Source of the DNA: Polynucleobacter sp. VK25
Lineage (GTDB): Bacteria > Pseudomonadota > Gammaproteobacteria > Burkholderiales > Burkholderiaceae
Length of the DNA stretch: 64,000 nt
Assembly (NCBI RefSeq): GCF_018687355.1
Contig: NZ_CP061288.1
Span: forward strand, 1,312,144-1,376,143
Reading direction: 5' to 3'
Part shown: positions 1 through 8,071 of the stretch, piece by piece
Position numbering within the stretch: position 1 is the stretch's first letter
Layout: each line of letters begins with the position of its first letter
Position numbers and translations under genes: made by a program
The notes under the pieces: model-generated
Seen by the model: the letters and a program-made list of their open reading frames with translations, nothing else
The model's database searches: none
What the model was told of the DNA's origin: nothing

Positions 1-491
1 GGAACACCTGCCATCAGCACACCTAAGCCGCCATTAGTTTTTTCTAAATGCGATGCAGCCGCCTGTATCGACATCCGGCCGGCTACTTCACTCATGGGCG
101 CCAACAGGGGTAAAGCACCATTCATGGCAGTGACGGTTTCGTAAGCAATACAGGTAGCGCCTGACTGTAGTAATGCTTTGGTTTGCTTGGGGTCTGGGGC
201 TAAATGCAAATACGTAAACAGAATTTGATCCTCACGCAACATAGCGCATTCCTGAGCCTGAGGCTCTTTGACCTTCACAATCATCTCAGCCTTTTGGAAC
301 ACTTCAGCTGCGCTATTGATTAAGCTAGCGCCAGACAGTCGATAGGACTCATCACTCAGTCCAATCTGCTCTCCAGCGCCACGCTGAATGAGAACAGAAT
401 GACCCTGCTTACAAAGTCCGCTGACATTGCCTGGTGTTAGACCTACCCGGAACTCATTGTTTTTAACTTCTTGAGGCACACCAATAATCAT
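1..491 (-). CDS. ald: Alanine dehydrogenase, N-terminal part (gene runs off the left edge)
   Basis: NAD-dependent oxidative deamination of L-alanine to pyruvate and ammonium. Translating the minus strand from the ATG at 489-491 gives an open frame of 163 residues to the window edge. It begins MIIGVPQEVKNNEFRVGLTP and contains the stretches LLREDQILFTYLHLAPDP-like and GALPLLAPMSEVAGRMS, typical of the alanine dehydrogenase/transhydrogenase alpha family (substrate Arg and Lys region near the N terminus). A good SD (TAGGAGA) lies just upstream. The permease gene ends only 12 bases before this start, so the two are probably co-transcribed as alanine uptake and catabolism. The NAD-binding domain lies outside the window. 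Confidence 0.88.
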   Translation of the reverse strand, partial: MIIGVPQEVKNNEFRVGLTPGNVSGLCKQGHSVLIQRGAGEQIGLSDESYRLSGASLINSAAEVFQKAEMIVKVKEPQAQECAMLREDQILFTYLHLAPDPKQTKALLQSGATCIAYETVTAMNGALPLLAPMSEVAGRMSIQAAASHLEKTNGGLGVLMAGV

Positions 492-503
492 TGCTATCTC
501 CTA

Positions 504-1886
504 TTATTTAAAGTCACGCACGATTGCGGTTTTGCGATGTAAGCCCACGATATAAAACATCACGAGATACACACCCAATAAACACGGGCCGACTATTAAA
601 GCGATCCGTGCATCCTCATGAAATCCCATCAGCACCACTACTAAACCAATAAATGCCAATGCAAACCATGAGGAATAAGGTGACCACGGAGCGCGATACG
701 CGAGCTCAGCTACTTGGGTTTTGGATAGAGAGCGGCGGAATTTGATTTGCGTAATTAAGATTGCGATCCAGACCATCAACCCAATAAAAGTCACAGCAGC
801 CATAATGTATTGAAAGGCTTTGTCAGGGACAAAGTAATTCAACACTACACCTGACATACAAACTCCAACCGTAGCCATCACTGCTCGATGAGGAACGCCG
901 TATTTAGACAGTTTTGAAAAAGATCTCGGTGCGTAACCGTTAGATGACAAAGAAAACAACAGTCGTCCACCGCTAAAGATGCCTGCATTGCAGGAAGATA
1001 GCGCGGCAGTAATAACAACGAAGTTAATCAAGCCAGCTGCTTCTCGTAGACCCAATCGCTCAAACATCACTACGAATGGACTGCCTTGCTGCCCGACTTG
1101 ATTCCACGGGAAGATTGCCAAGATAACTAGGATGGCACCCATGTAAAAAATGAGAATGCGCCATGCCAAAGAATCGATTGCCATGGGAATCGTTTTTTGT
1201 GGGTTCTCAGCCTCGCCTGCAGAAAGACCAATCATTTCGATGCCAACATAGGCAAATAGCACCATCTGTAATGACAACAGCATGCCGCTAATGCCATTCG
1301 GGAAGAAGCCTCCGTGTTGCCATAAATTGCTCAGGCCAATGGGCTGCCAATCATTAGTAAAGCCAAACAAGATCACTGAACCACCAAGCGCAATCATGGC
1401 AACAATGGCCACTACTTTGATGAGAGCAAACCAAAATTCAAACTCACCAAATACCTTGACCGCAATGAGATTTATGAGACCCATCATCACAATCGATGAA
1501 AGCGCCCACACCCACTGCGGCGCCTCCGGGAACCAGATTCCCATATAGATGCCAACAGCTGTAACTTCTGCGATTCCCACGACGATCCAATAGGTCCAAT
1601 AACCCCAACCCACCATATAACCAGCTAGTGGACCGATATAGGTATTGGCATAAGCTGCAAAAGAGCCCGCTACAGGTTCATGTACTGCCATCTCCCCTAA
1701 TGTGCGCAAAACAATGAAGGCGACTAAGCCAGCGAGTAAGTAGCCCAAAAGAATGGATGGGCCAGCAATTTGGATGGCGCTTGCCGAACCAAGAAATAAT
1801 CCTACGCCTATCGTTGAACCTAAAGCCATCAAACGAATGTGGCGTACTTTGAGATGGCGTTTTAAGCCAGTGTGTTCAGTCTGCAA
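504..1886 (-). CDS. AAT-family amino-acid permease (ProY/CycA type)
   Basis: Inner-membrane amino-acid:proton symporter of the APC superfamily, about 460 residues with some 12 hydrophobic segments. The N-terminal family motif is visible (LMALGSTIGVGLFLGSA), as are GWGYWTYW, VKVFGEFEFWFALIKV and IFPWNQVGQQGSPFV, which resemble enterobacterial ProY. The start chosen is TTG at 1886: an almost perfect SD (AAAGGAGGTC, 1891-1900) lies six bases before it. A frame open to another TTG at 1925 would add 13 residues but has no SD. The downstream alanine dehydrogenase suggests alanine or a similar small neutral amino acid as substrate; this is inference. Substrate specificity cannot be read from the sequence. 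Confidence 0.85.
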   Translation of the reverse strand: MQTEHTGLKRHLKVRHIRLMALGSTIGVGLFLGSASAIQIAGPSILLGYLLAGLVAFIVLRTLGEMAVHEPVAGSFAAYANTYIGPLAGYMVGWGYWTYWIVVGIAEVTAVGIYMGIWFPEAPQWVWALSSIVMMGLINLIAVKVFGEFEFWFALIKVVAIVAMIALGGSVILFGFTNDWQPIGLSNLWQHGGFFPNGISGMLLSLQMVLFAYVGIEMIGLSAGEAENPQKTIPMAIDSLAWRILIFYMGAILVILAIFPWNQVGQQGSPFVVMFERLGLREAAGLINFVVITAALSSCNAGIFSGGRLLFSLSSNGYAPRSFSKLSKYGVPHRAVMATVGVCMSGVVLNYFVPDKAFQYIMAAVTFIGLMVWIAILITQIKFRRSLSKTQVAELAYRAPWSPYSSWFALAFIGLVVVLMGFHEDARIALIVGPCLLGVYLVMFYIVGLHRKTAIVRDFK

Positions 1887-1900
1887 GAGAGACCTCCTTT
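1887..1900 (-). promoter_or_regulatory. Strong SD deciding a TTG start for the amino-acid permease
   Basis: On the minus strand AAAGGAGGTC is followed six bases later by TTG (1884-1886). It matches the anti-SD of 16S rRNA over eight bases and is the reason for preferring the internal TTG over the longer reading frame. Confidence 0.75.
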
Positions 1901-1925
1901 CGATTTGCTGTTGGCGACTTACCAA

Positions 1926-2132
1926 CGGAGCAAAGTCTAGGGAGGACTGGGGATGAGCACTAGAGGAGAGAAATTACTAAAGTGACTAAATGAACAAATA
2001 TATACAAGTAAAAATATAAATGTCTTTGAAATCAATGCGAGGTCTGAAATAAATTTTTTCTGACGGCAAAAGAATCAGTAATTTCCTACAGGGAATCCCC
2101 TTAAGGATTTGCAGTGCTTTTTGTGAAAAAAC
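1926..2132. other. Intergenic stretch without a recognisable gene
   Basis: AT-rich region between the permease start (minus strand) and the tcdA stop (minus strand). It should hold the permease/ald promoter. I see no strong terminator or clear promoter hexamer pair and no RNA gene. Confidence 0.4.
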
Positions 2133-2894
2133 TTATTGTGCTGAGATGAGGTTCAGTATTTCTGCTGCAGCAGCCAAGCCACAAGCGGCCGTCACCATTA
2201 CAGTAGAGCCATAGCCCGAGCAGGCCAGACCTCCGCTAGAAGCGCCAGCACGTGGTTCATGCGAGTAGATCGCACGAATACCGATTTTCTTTTTAAGGTT
2301 TCGGGAAAAGCCATGATCTTGTCTAAGTCCTTGGCGAACCTTAGCTAGCAATGCATCTTGCTCGGTCCGTGAGAGATCATCACAGCGAACGGATGTTGGA
2401 TCAGATTTTCCACCAGCTGCGCCACACATCACTAATAAGCGATTATTTTTCACAGCCCAAACGGACAAAGCAATTTTGGTTTGTACTGAATCTGTAGCAT
2501 CCAATACCAAAGCATTTTCTGGAATAAGTTGATCTAAATTTTCTGGTTCTAAGAATGCATCACAAGAAGTCAGCTTGATCTCTGGATTGATTTGCAAAAT
2601 GCGTTGGGTCATCGCCTCTACTTTTGCTTTGCCGTATTGCCCCTCTAGCGCATGCAACTGTCGATTGGTATTGCTCTCGGCGATATGATCAAAATCAATC
2701 AAGACAAGATGCCCAATGCCAGTACGAGCCAATGCTTCCGCTGCCCAGGATCCAACTCCCCCTAGACCAGCCACCACCACTGTTGCATTCAGAAAGCGCT
2801 CACGCAGCTCTGGACCATAGAGTCTTGAGACTCCGCCAAAACGACGATTTTCTAAGCTGCCCTCTAGCTTGTCTTCCACCTTGTCTTCTGCCAT
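2133..2894 (-). CDS. tcdA: tRNA threonylcarbamoyladenosine dehydratase TcdA (CsdL)
   Basis: E1-like ATP-dependent enzyme that cyclises t6A37 to ct6A in ANN-decoding tRNAs. The 253-residue protein has the ThiF/MoeB/HesA nucleotide-binding motif AGLGGVGSW (about residues 42-50), the acidic LIDFD (65-69), NTNRQ, and later CGAAGGKSDPT, all typical of TcdA. Length fits the family (about 250-270). The start is 22 bases from the divergent pdxH start. A TATAAA sits eight bases before the ATG, so the mRNA may have almost no leader. No csdA/csdE genes lie next to it. Confidence 0.9.
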   Translation of the reverse strand: MAEDKVEDKLEGSLENRRFGGVSRLYGPELRERFLNATVVVAGLGGVGSWAAEALARTGIGHLVLIDFDHIAESNTNRQLHALEGQYGKAKVEAMTQRILQINPEIKLTSCDAFLEPENLDQLIPENALVLDATDSVQTKIALSVWAVKNNRLLVMCGAAGGKSDPTSVRCDDLSRTEQDALLAKVRQGLRQDHGFSRNLKKKIGIRAIYSHEPRAGASSGGLACSGYGSTVMVTAACGLAAAAEILNLISAQ

Positions 2895-2902
2895 AGCTTC
2901 TC

Positions 2903-2910
2903 TTTATACT
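2903..2910. promoter_or_regulatory. Overlapping divergent -10 elements for tcdA and pdxH
   Basis: Plus strand: TATACT at 2905-2910, with a TTGTCT (2881-2886) 18 bases upstream, six bases before the pdxH ATG. Minus strand: TATAAA (2908 to 2903), eight bases before the tcdA ATG. The two boxes overlap, so the two promoters probably exclude each other. No SD precedes pdxH. Confidence 0.5.
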
Positions 2911-2916
2911 GAATAA

Positions 2917-3552
2917 ATGGACTCCATTGCTCAACTCCGCAAAAACTATACCTTTGGTCAGCTCTCAGAGACTGAGGTTCCTCAGGACCCGCTGCAGCTT
3001 TTTCAGCTCTGGTTTGAACAGGCTATGAAGGCAGAGTGTCCGGAACCCAACTCCATGACCCTAGCAACAGCGGACCAAGCCGGAAATCCATCAGCTCGTA
3101 TTGTCTTACTAAAAGGCGCCGATCAAAACGGCTTTACCTTTTTTACCAACTACGAAAGTCAAAAAGGTCGAGATTTAGCGATACGACCAGAGGCTGCCCT
3201 ACTCTTTCATTGGCATGAATTAGAGCGCCAGGTTCGCATCCAGGGCGTTGTAGAGAGAGTTAGCGCTGCTGAGAGTGATGAGTACTTCCACTCCCGTCCA
3301 GCCGCTTCCAGAATCGGCGCCTGGGCTTCGCCTCAGAGCACCGCCATTCCGAACCGTGAATTCCTAGAGGAAGCAGAAAAACGCTTCAAAGCAGAATTTG
3401 GTGAAAAACCTCCTCGCCCAGAGCATTGGGGTGGCTACCGACTGCGCCCTACTGAAATTGAATTTTGGCAGGGCCGCCCTTCTAGATTGCATGACCGCAT
3501 GCATTACAAACTAGAAGGAAGTCAGTGGCGCGTGAATCGCCTGGCCCCTTAG
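2917..3552 (+). CDS. pdxH: Pyridoxine/pyridoxamine 5'-phosphate oxidase
   Basis: FMN-dependent oxidation of PNP or PMP to pyridoxal 5'-phosphate, the last step of PLP biosynthesis and salvage; cytosolic dimer. The 211 residues match the family length. Visible motifs are RIVLLKG (about 60-66, FMN/PLP contacts), [10 protein letters not shown] (75-84), the central [24 protein letters not shown], and the C-terminal signature RLHDR ending in WRVNRLAP. The ATG has no SD but a -10-like TATACT stands six bases before it, suggesting a leaderless transcript. The gene is monocistronic, convergent with msrA (eight bases between stop codons). Confidence 0.96.
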   Translation: MDSIAQLRKNYTFGQLSETEVPQDPLQLFQLWFEQAMKAECPEPNSMTLATADQAGNPSARIVLLKGADQNGFTFFTNYESQKGRDLAIRPEAALLFHWHELERQVRIQGVVERVSAAESDEYFHSRPAASRIGAWASPQSTAIPNREFLEEAEKRFKAEFGEKPPRPEHWGGYRLRPTEIEFWQGRPSRLHDRMHYKLEGSQWRVNRLAP

Positions 3553-3560
3553 AGCTTTTA

Positions 3561-4133
3561 TTAGGAGTACTGGGGTGCGATGAGCGATTTAAATTTCGCT
3601 CTGAACTTGGCTAACTTAGGCGCGACCACTGCCATGCAATAGCCTTGATTGGGGTGTTGCTGAAAATAATTCTGGTGATAGTCTTCCGCAGGATAAATCG
3701 TTGGTGCAGCATCAATCTGCGTCACTACTGGATTAGAGTAGATTTTAGAATCCTCCAATTCCGTCACCACTTCATGCGCAATCTTGGCTTGCTCTTCGCT
3801 GTGCGTAAAAATCACTGAGCGGTATTGCGTGCCGTGATCATTGCCTTGGTAATTCAGAGTCGTTGGGTCATGGATGACAAAAAAGATTTCCAATAAATCT
3901 CTAAATGAAACCACTTGCGGATCGAACATGACATCGACAATCTCTGCGTGACCAGATACCCCAGTACAGACAGCCTCATAGGTTGGGTTAGGTCTTGCCC
4001 CTCCCGCATATCCAGAAACCACTGACTTAACCCCGGTAATTTGCTGATAAACAGCCTCAAGACACCAAAAACAGCCTCCGCCCAGGGTGGCCCGCTCCAA
4101 AAGGGGTTCATTTTTATCTAAATTTGTATCCAT
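3561..4133 (-). CDS. msrA: Peptide methionine (S)-sulfoxide reductase MsrA
   Basis: Reduces methionine-S-sulfoxide in proteins or as free amino acid, using thioredoxin. The 190-residue protein has the catalytic motif GCFWC (Cys21 nucleophile by my count), the family stretches SGYAGG, YEAVCTGVSGHAE and NDHGTQYRSVIF, and a C-terminal GYC cysteine (about 167) for thiol recycling. It is a stand-alone MsrA without MsrB domain. Upstream on the minus strand TAGGAT lies six bases before the ATG; this can be read as a -10 box of a leaderless promoter, or AGGA within it as an SD. Divergent from the aldehyde dehydrogenase gene, 49 bases between starts. Confidence 0.95.
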   Translation of the reverse strand: MDTNLDKNEPLLERATLGGGCFWCLEAVYQQITGVKSVVSGYAGGARPNPTYEAVCTGVSGHAEIVDVMFDPQVVSFRDLLEIFFVIHDPTTLNYQGNDHGTQYRSVIFTHSEEQAKIAHEVVTELEDSKIYSNPVVTQIDAAPTIYPAEDYHQNYFQQHPNQGYCMAVVAPKLAKFRAKFKSLIAPQYS

Positions 4134-4139
4134 GGCTTT

Positions 4140-4145
4140 ATCCTA
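4140..4145 (-). promoter_or_regulatory. Possible -10 box of msrA (TAGGAT, six bases before ATG)
   Basis: TAGGAT followed by AAAGCC and the ATG on the minus strand. It has the same TANNNT-N6-ATG spacing as other genes in this window, but AGGA could equally serve as an SD, so this is the weakest member of that set. Confidence 0.3.
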
Positions 4146-4182
4146 ATGCCTTATTCAAAAGCCTGCCAACTAATAATCCACT

Positions 4183-5580
4183 ATGAATCGCTTCACTATC
4201 CAACTTGACGAAATTAAAGCAGCCTTTGCTGCCGAACCAAATCCCACGATTGAAGTGAGATTAGATCGTATTGCCCGTATTGAAAAAATGATTGAGGCAA
4301 ATGAAGACAAAATCTGCAAAGCACTCGAGGCAGACTTTGGCGTGCGCCATCCTGTTGAGACACGACTTGCTGAATGTCAGATGATTTATCAGGCGTGTAA
4401 ATATGTGCGTAAGCATCTTAAAGAGTGGATGAAACCCCAGCAAAAAGAGGTGCCATTTCATATGGGCGCCTCACAAGCCTATGTTGAAAGTCAGCCACTT
4501 GGTGTGGTTGGTATTTTGAGTCCATGGAATTATCCCGTGCAACTAGCGCTCATTCCAGCAATCGCTGCTTTTGCTGCAGGCAATCGTGTTTGGCTAAAGC
4601 CTTCTGAACGTAGCTCACGCACATCAGGATTTGTTGCCAGCCTGATTCAAGAGTATTTCCACCCTAGCGAGTTCTGTGTCACTACCGGCGGTCCTGATGT
4701 AGCTGAACAATTTGCGGCATTACCTTTTGACCACCTCTTCTTCACTGGCTCAGGCAACATCGGCAAAAAAGTGATGCGCGCTGCCGCAGAAAACCTAACA
4801 CCGGTAACTCTCGAGCTCGGTGGCACAACCCCCGTCATTATTGATCAGAGTGCCAAACTGAAAGATGCTGCCTCCTCCATTACTTATGGCAAGTTGCTCA
4901 ATGGTGGGCAAACCTGCATTGCACCAGACTATGTATTGCTTGAACCAAGTCTTCAAGAGGCATTTATTCAAGAGCTGCAAAGTGCAGCGCAAACTCAATT
5001 TAGTCACCCTGAAGAATTAACCGGTCCAATTGATGAGCGACAGCTGGAATATTGGCAACACTTAGTAAGCGATGCATTAGACCGCGGCGCAAAAGTAATT
5101 CCGCTTCTGAATAATCCAGGTGCTGGAGCAAGACCTTTCGAACCGATTGTGTTGATAAACGTTCCGCCAGAAGCACGAGTACTTCATGAGGAAATCTTTG
5201 GGCCTATTCTGCCGATTGTGACGGTTGTGGATACTTCCGCAGCGATTAGCTATGTGAACAACAAACCCAATCCCCTTGCCCTGTACTGGTTCGGCAAAGA
5301 CAAAAAGAATCTAAAGCGCGTTTTAAGCGAAACTCGCTCAGGCGGGGTTACTGTTAATGACACCCTGCTGCATATCACTATTGAAGATCTACCTTTTGGC
5401 GGTGTCGGTGCAAGCGGTATGGGTAGCTATCACGGCAAAGCAGGCTTTGATACCTTCAGCCATCAAAAGTCGATTCTGGAAGTGCGTGGCTTCTTTGGTT
5501 TAAATTTCTTCAAGGGGACTACAACGGCGCGGCCTCCCTATGGAAAAATGACAGAGTGGTTATTGCGTTACCTGAAGTAA
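4183..5580 (+). CDS. Aldehyde dehydrogenase, coniferyl-aldehyde dehydrogenase-like
   Basis: NAD(P)-dependent oxidation of an aldehyde to the carboxylate. The 465 residues show the class 3-like ALDH layout: PWNYP with the oxyanion Asn116, FTGSGNIGKKV (cofactor loop, about 187-197), general base Glu211 in LELGG, catalytic Cys245 in GGQTC, EEIFGPILPI, and a hydrophilic C-terminal tail ending TEWLLRYLK as in coniferyl aldehyde dehydrogenases. The physiological substrate (aromatic or long-chain aldehyde) is not fixed by sequence. It has no SD; TAATAA lies six bases before the ATG. Convergent with the LysE-type gene, four bases between stops. Confidence 0.85.
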   Translation: MNRFTIQLDEIKAAFAAEPNPTIEVRLDRIARIEKMIEANEDKICKALEADFGVRHPVETRLAECQMIYQACKYVRKHLKEWMKPQQKEVPFHMGASQAYVESQPLGVVGILSPWNYPVQLALIPAIAAFAAGNRVWLKPSERSSRTSGFVASLIQEYFHPSEFCVTTGGPDVAEQFAALPFDHLFFTGSGNIGKKVMRAAAENLTPVTLELGGTTPVIIDQSAKLKDAASSITYGKLLNGGQTCIAPDYVLLEPSLQEAFIQELQSAAQTQFSHPEELTGPIDERQLEYWQHLVSDALDRGAKVIPLLNNPGAGARPFEPIVLINVPPEARVLHEEIFGPILPIVTVVDTSAAISYVNNKPNPLALYWFGKDKKNLKRVLSETRSGGVTVNDTLLHITIEDLPFGGVGASGMGSYHGKAGFDTFSHQKSILEVRGFFGLNFFKGTTTARPPYGKMTEWLLRYLK

Positions 5581-5584
5581 GACC

Positions 5585-6265
5585 TCAGATCAACAGCAAT
5601 CGGATTGCAAAGCCAATAAATAAGATACCTGCCAGCATCCACAACGCGGCAGCACATCGTGGGCGAGCCTGAAAGAATTTCAGAGAGACTTGACCCACAG
5701 CTATCAGGCATGCCAAGTAGGTCATGCTCATGATCTGCAGCACAATGGCAAGATAAAAGAAGGTATGCAAGGGTCGCTCAAAATCTGGTCGAATAAATTG
5801 CGAAAAGAAAGCAATAAAGAAAAAGATTGCCTTGGGATTTGTTAGCGAAAGAGTCAGTGCAGCAGCCAATGGATGCAATCGCATAATGCGCGCCTGTAGA
5901 TCTCCAACCACTTCTACCGACAACACTTGATTCCAACGCTTAAGGCCACTTCGCAATAAACCGAAACCCATCCACAGCAAGTAGATTGCGCCTGAGGTTC
6001 TTAATACATTAAATACCATCGGCGATGAAAGCAAGAGTGAGGCCGCACCTAAAGCAACGGCGATCATCAAGATCGAGTCACCGATAAAAATTCCAATTGC
6101 ACCCCACGTGCCAGAGCGCCAACCTTTTTGAATGGCAATGGTTAAGACATAAAGTGAGTTTGGGCCAGGCAACAAAATAGTAAAAATTGTTCCCAAAAGA
6201 TAAGTTGGGAAATCAACTATTCCCGCATTACTAGGCAATAAGTGGTCTAAGGCAAGCCATTCCAT
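5585..6265 (-). CDS. LysE/RhtB-family amino-acid exporter (LeuE-like)
   Basis: Inner-membrane exporter of amino acids or related small molecules; 226 residues with about six hydrophobic segments. The family motif LLPGPNSLYVLTIAIQKG is near residues 32-49 and the LTNPKAIFFFIAFFSQFI stretch near 140-160 is typical of RhtB/LeuE proteins. Substrate unknown. The ATG has no SD; TATGAT (6272-6277, minus strand) lies exactly six bases before it. Confidence 0.85.
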   Translation of the reverse strand: MEWLALDHLLPSNAGIVDFPTYLLGTIFTILLPGPNSLYVLTIAIQKGWRSGTWGAIGIFIGDSILMIAVALGAASLLLSSPMVFNVLRTSGAIYLLWMGFGLLRSGLKRWNQVLSVEVVGDLQARIMRLHPLAAALTLSLTNPKAIFFFIAFFSQFIRPDFERPLHTFFYLAIVLQIMSMTYLACLIAVGQVSLKFFQARPRCAAALWMLAGILFIGFAIRLLLI

Positions 6266-6271
6266 TGGCCA

Positions 6272-6277
6272 ATCATA
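6272..6277 (-). promoter_or_regulatory. Probable -10 box of the LysE-type gene, leaderless geometry
   Basis: TATGAT (five of six consensus) followed by TGGCCA and ATG on the minus strand. No SD is present. I could not find a convincing -35 hexamer at 16-18 bases. Confidence 0.45.
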
Positions 6278-6297
6278 TAATTAATTCGGGAAAACCC

Positions 6298-6326
6298 TTG
6301 TAATTGCTTGCTCAAAATGTCATAAT
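6298..6326 (+). promoter_or_regulatory. Sigma-70-type promoter of the DEAD-box helicase gene
   Basis: TTGTAA (6298-6303), 17-base spacer, CATAAT (6321-6326). Transcription from about 6333 would give a leader of roughly 175-190 bases that contains three consecutive hairpins (6433-6510). Confidence 0.55.
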
Positions 6327-6432
6327 GAGAGGCTTTTTTAAGCAATTTGATTCATCGCCCCCCAGCTCTATTTCAGCGTATCGTTTAGAAGTCATAAACA
6401 CCGAAGTCCATAAAACGCGCTGCCGCTTGTCT

Positions 6433-6510
6433 GATGGTCGATGCCTTTGACCATCGCACCCTATAAAAACAATGGGTGCAACATACGGAGATATCCCTTA
6501 AAGGGGATGT
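6433..6510 (+). promoter_or_regulatory. Structured leader with SD-sequestering hairpin upstream of the RNA helicase
   Basis: Three hairpins in a row. First: GATGGTC (6433-6439) pairs with GACCATC (6449-6455). Second, directly adjoining: GCACCC (6456-6461) pairs with GGGTGC (6474-6479). Third: ATATCCC (6491-6497) pairs with GGGATGT (6504-6510), a seven-pair stem including one G-U, with loop TTAAAG. The third buries the purine-rich SD (AGGGGA, 6502-6507) and the upstream in-frame ATG at 6507. This suggests control of helicase translation by RNA folding, for instance by temperature or by the helicase itself; the mechanism is inference. Confidence 0.6.
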
Positions 6511-6518
6511 GTAATAGC

Positions 6519-8069
6519 ATGACTTTTTCTAAAGAAACTAAAATCGAGTCCCACGACTCAAAGAGCACTGGGACCGAATTCCAGAATTTCGCCCTAGCGG
6601 CATCACTCCTTAAAAACGTTGCTGAACTGGGTTATACCCAAGCCACTTCCGTGCAAGCTCAGGTTATTCCTGCAGCCTTAGCTGGTGGTGACTTATTGGT
6701 CAGCAGCCAAACCGGTAGCGGTAAAACCGCAGCCTTTTTATTGCCTTTGATTAATCAACTCATCGAAGACAACCCGAACAACTCACCTGTACCAGGTCGC
6801 GCGCAACCTAAAGTGTTAGTGCTCTGCCCTACTCGTGAATTGGCTCAGCAGGTTGCCGCTGATGCAGTGAACTTAGTTCGCGGTATGAAAGGCATTCGTA
6901 TTGCTACTGTTATGGGTGGCATGCCTTACGGCAAGCAGATCCAAGCGTTAAAAGGTGCATTGTTAGTTGTTGCAACTCCAGGTCGTTTACTCGACTTGTG
7001 CGATAGCAAAGCAATTCGCTTAGACGATGTAAAACAACTCGTTATCGACGAAGCCGATCGCATGCTCGACATGGGATTTGCTGATGACCTCGAGGCAATT
7101 GATAAGCGTTGCGCAGGCCGCAACCAAACTTTGATGTTCTCTGCAACTTTCGCGCCAAAGATTATGTCTTTAGCAAATGAGTTGACTACAGATGCTAAGC
7201 GTATTGAACTTGCTCACGCAGGTGAAAAGCACGCCAACATTGAACAGAAGTTGCATTGGGCTGACAGCATGTCACACAAACATAAATTGCTTGAACACAT
7301 TTTGGCCGATGCTGATTTGGATCAAGCGGTTGTGTTTGCGAGCACTCAAGTTGAGAGTGAAAAAATTGCTGACACATTGCGTGCTAATGGCTACGAAGCT
7401 ACTGCCCTTCACGGTGCAATGCCTCAAGCTGTACGTATGCGCCGTCTTGAGTCCTTACGTAAAGGTCACACCAAGATTTTGGTGGCGACTGACGTAGCTG
7501 CTCGCGGTATTGATGTGCCACGCATTAGTCACGTGATTAACTTTGGCTTGCCAATGAAACCAGAAGACTATACGCACCGCATTGGTCGTACCGGTCGTGC
7601 AGGTCGCAATGGTGTAGCTATCACTTTGGTTGAACATCGTGATCGCGCAAAGATCCGCAATATCGAACGCTTCACACAGCAAGATATCGTTGCTTCAGTC
7701 ATCGCTGGTCTTGAGCCACAAGCCAAGCCAAGCTTTGGTGGTGGCGGTGGCGGTAATCGCTCTGGCGGTGGTCGCTCTGGTGGCGGTGGCGGTCGTTCTG
7801 GTGGTGGCTTTGGTGGCAATCGCTCTGGTGGCGGTGGTCGTTATGGCTCAGGCGCTCGTTCAGAGTCTCGCTTTGGCGGCGGCGGTTCAGGCGGCGGCAA
7901 TGCTGGTGGTCGTTCAGACGATTCACGTCCAGCACGCTCTGCTGATTCACGTCCTGCGCGTTCTGCCGACTCACGTCCAGCACGTTCTGGTGATTCACGT
8001 CCAGCGGGTGGCCCACGTTTTGCGAAGCCTAAGACCGGCGGTCAGCGTCGTAGCTTTAGCGGTAGCTAA
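6519..8069 (+). CDS. DEAD-box ATP-dependent RNA helicase (RhlE-type) with Gly/Arg/Ser-rich tail
   Basis: RNA-unwinding ATPase, probably in ribosome assembly or RNA turnover in the cold. All helicase motifs are visible in order: Q motif region, SSQTGSGKT (Walker A), PTRELAQQ, DEAD (motif II), SAT (III), ATDVAARGID (V) and HRIGRTGRAG (VI). After about residue 400 comes a low-complexity tail of glycine, serine and arginine ending in four near-identical DSRPARSA units. I chose ATG 6519 (516 residues): the ATG at 6507 lies inside the SD hairpin, and a frame opening at 6441 would start inside the structured leader. The chorismate lyase gene follows after two bases. Confidence 0.9.
   Translation: MTFSKETKIESHDSKSTGTEFQNFALAASLLKNVAELGYTQATSVQAQVIPAALAGGDLLVSSQTGSGKTAAFLLPLINQLIEDNPNNSPVPGRAQPKVLVLCPTRELAQQVAADAVNLVRGMKGIRIATVMGGMPYGKQIQALKGALLVVATPGRLLDLCDSKAIRLDDVKQLVIDEADRMLDMGFADDLEAIDKRCAGRNQTLMFSATFAPKIMSLANELTTDAKRIELAHAGEKHANIEQKLHWADSMSHKHKLLEHILADADLDQAVVFASTQVESEKIADTLRANGYEATALHGAMPQAVRMRRLESLRKGHTKILVATDVAARGIDVPRISHVINFGLPMKPEDYTHRIGRTGRAGRNGVAITLVEHRDRAKIRNIERFTQQDIVASVIAGLEPQAKPSFGGGGGGNRSGGGRSGGGGGRSGGGFGGNRSGGGGRYGSGARSESRFGGGGSGGGNAGGRSDDSRPARSADSRPARSADSRPARSGDSRPAGGPRFAKPKTGGQRRSFSGS
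7920..8008 (+). repeat. 24-bp tandem repeat encoding DSRPARSA in the helicase tail
   Basis: Units at 7920-7943, 7944-7967 and 7968-7991 and a partial fourth at 7992-8008, all in frame and differing at only a few positions. Such a coding minisatellite can expand or contract by slippage in whole eight-residue steps. Confidence 0.85.
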
Positions 8070-8071
8070 AA

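Noticed and set aside
6441..6518. 26-residue extension of the RNA helicase
   Set aside because: These bases form the hairpins of the leader; the extra peptide is unlike helicase N termini, and the SD lies later.
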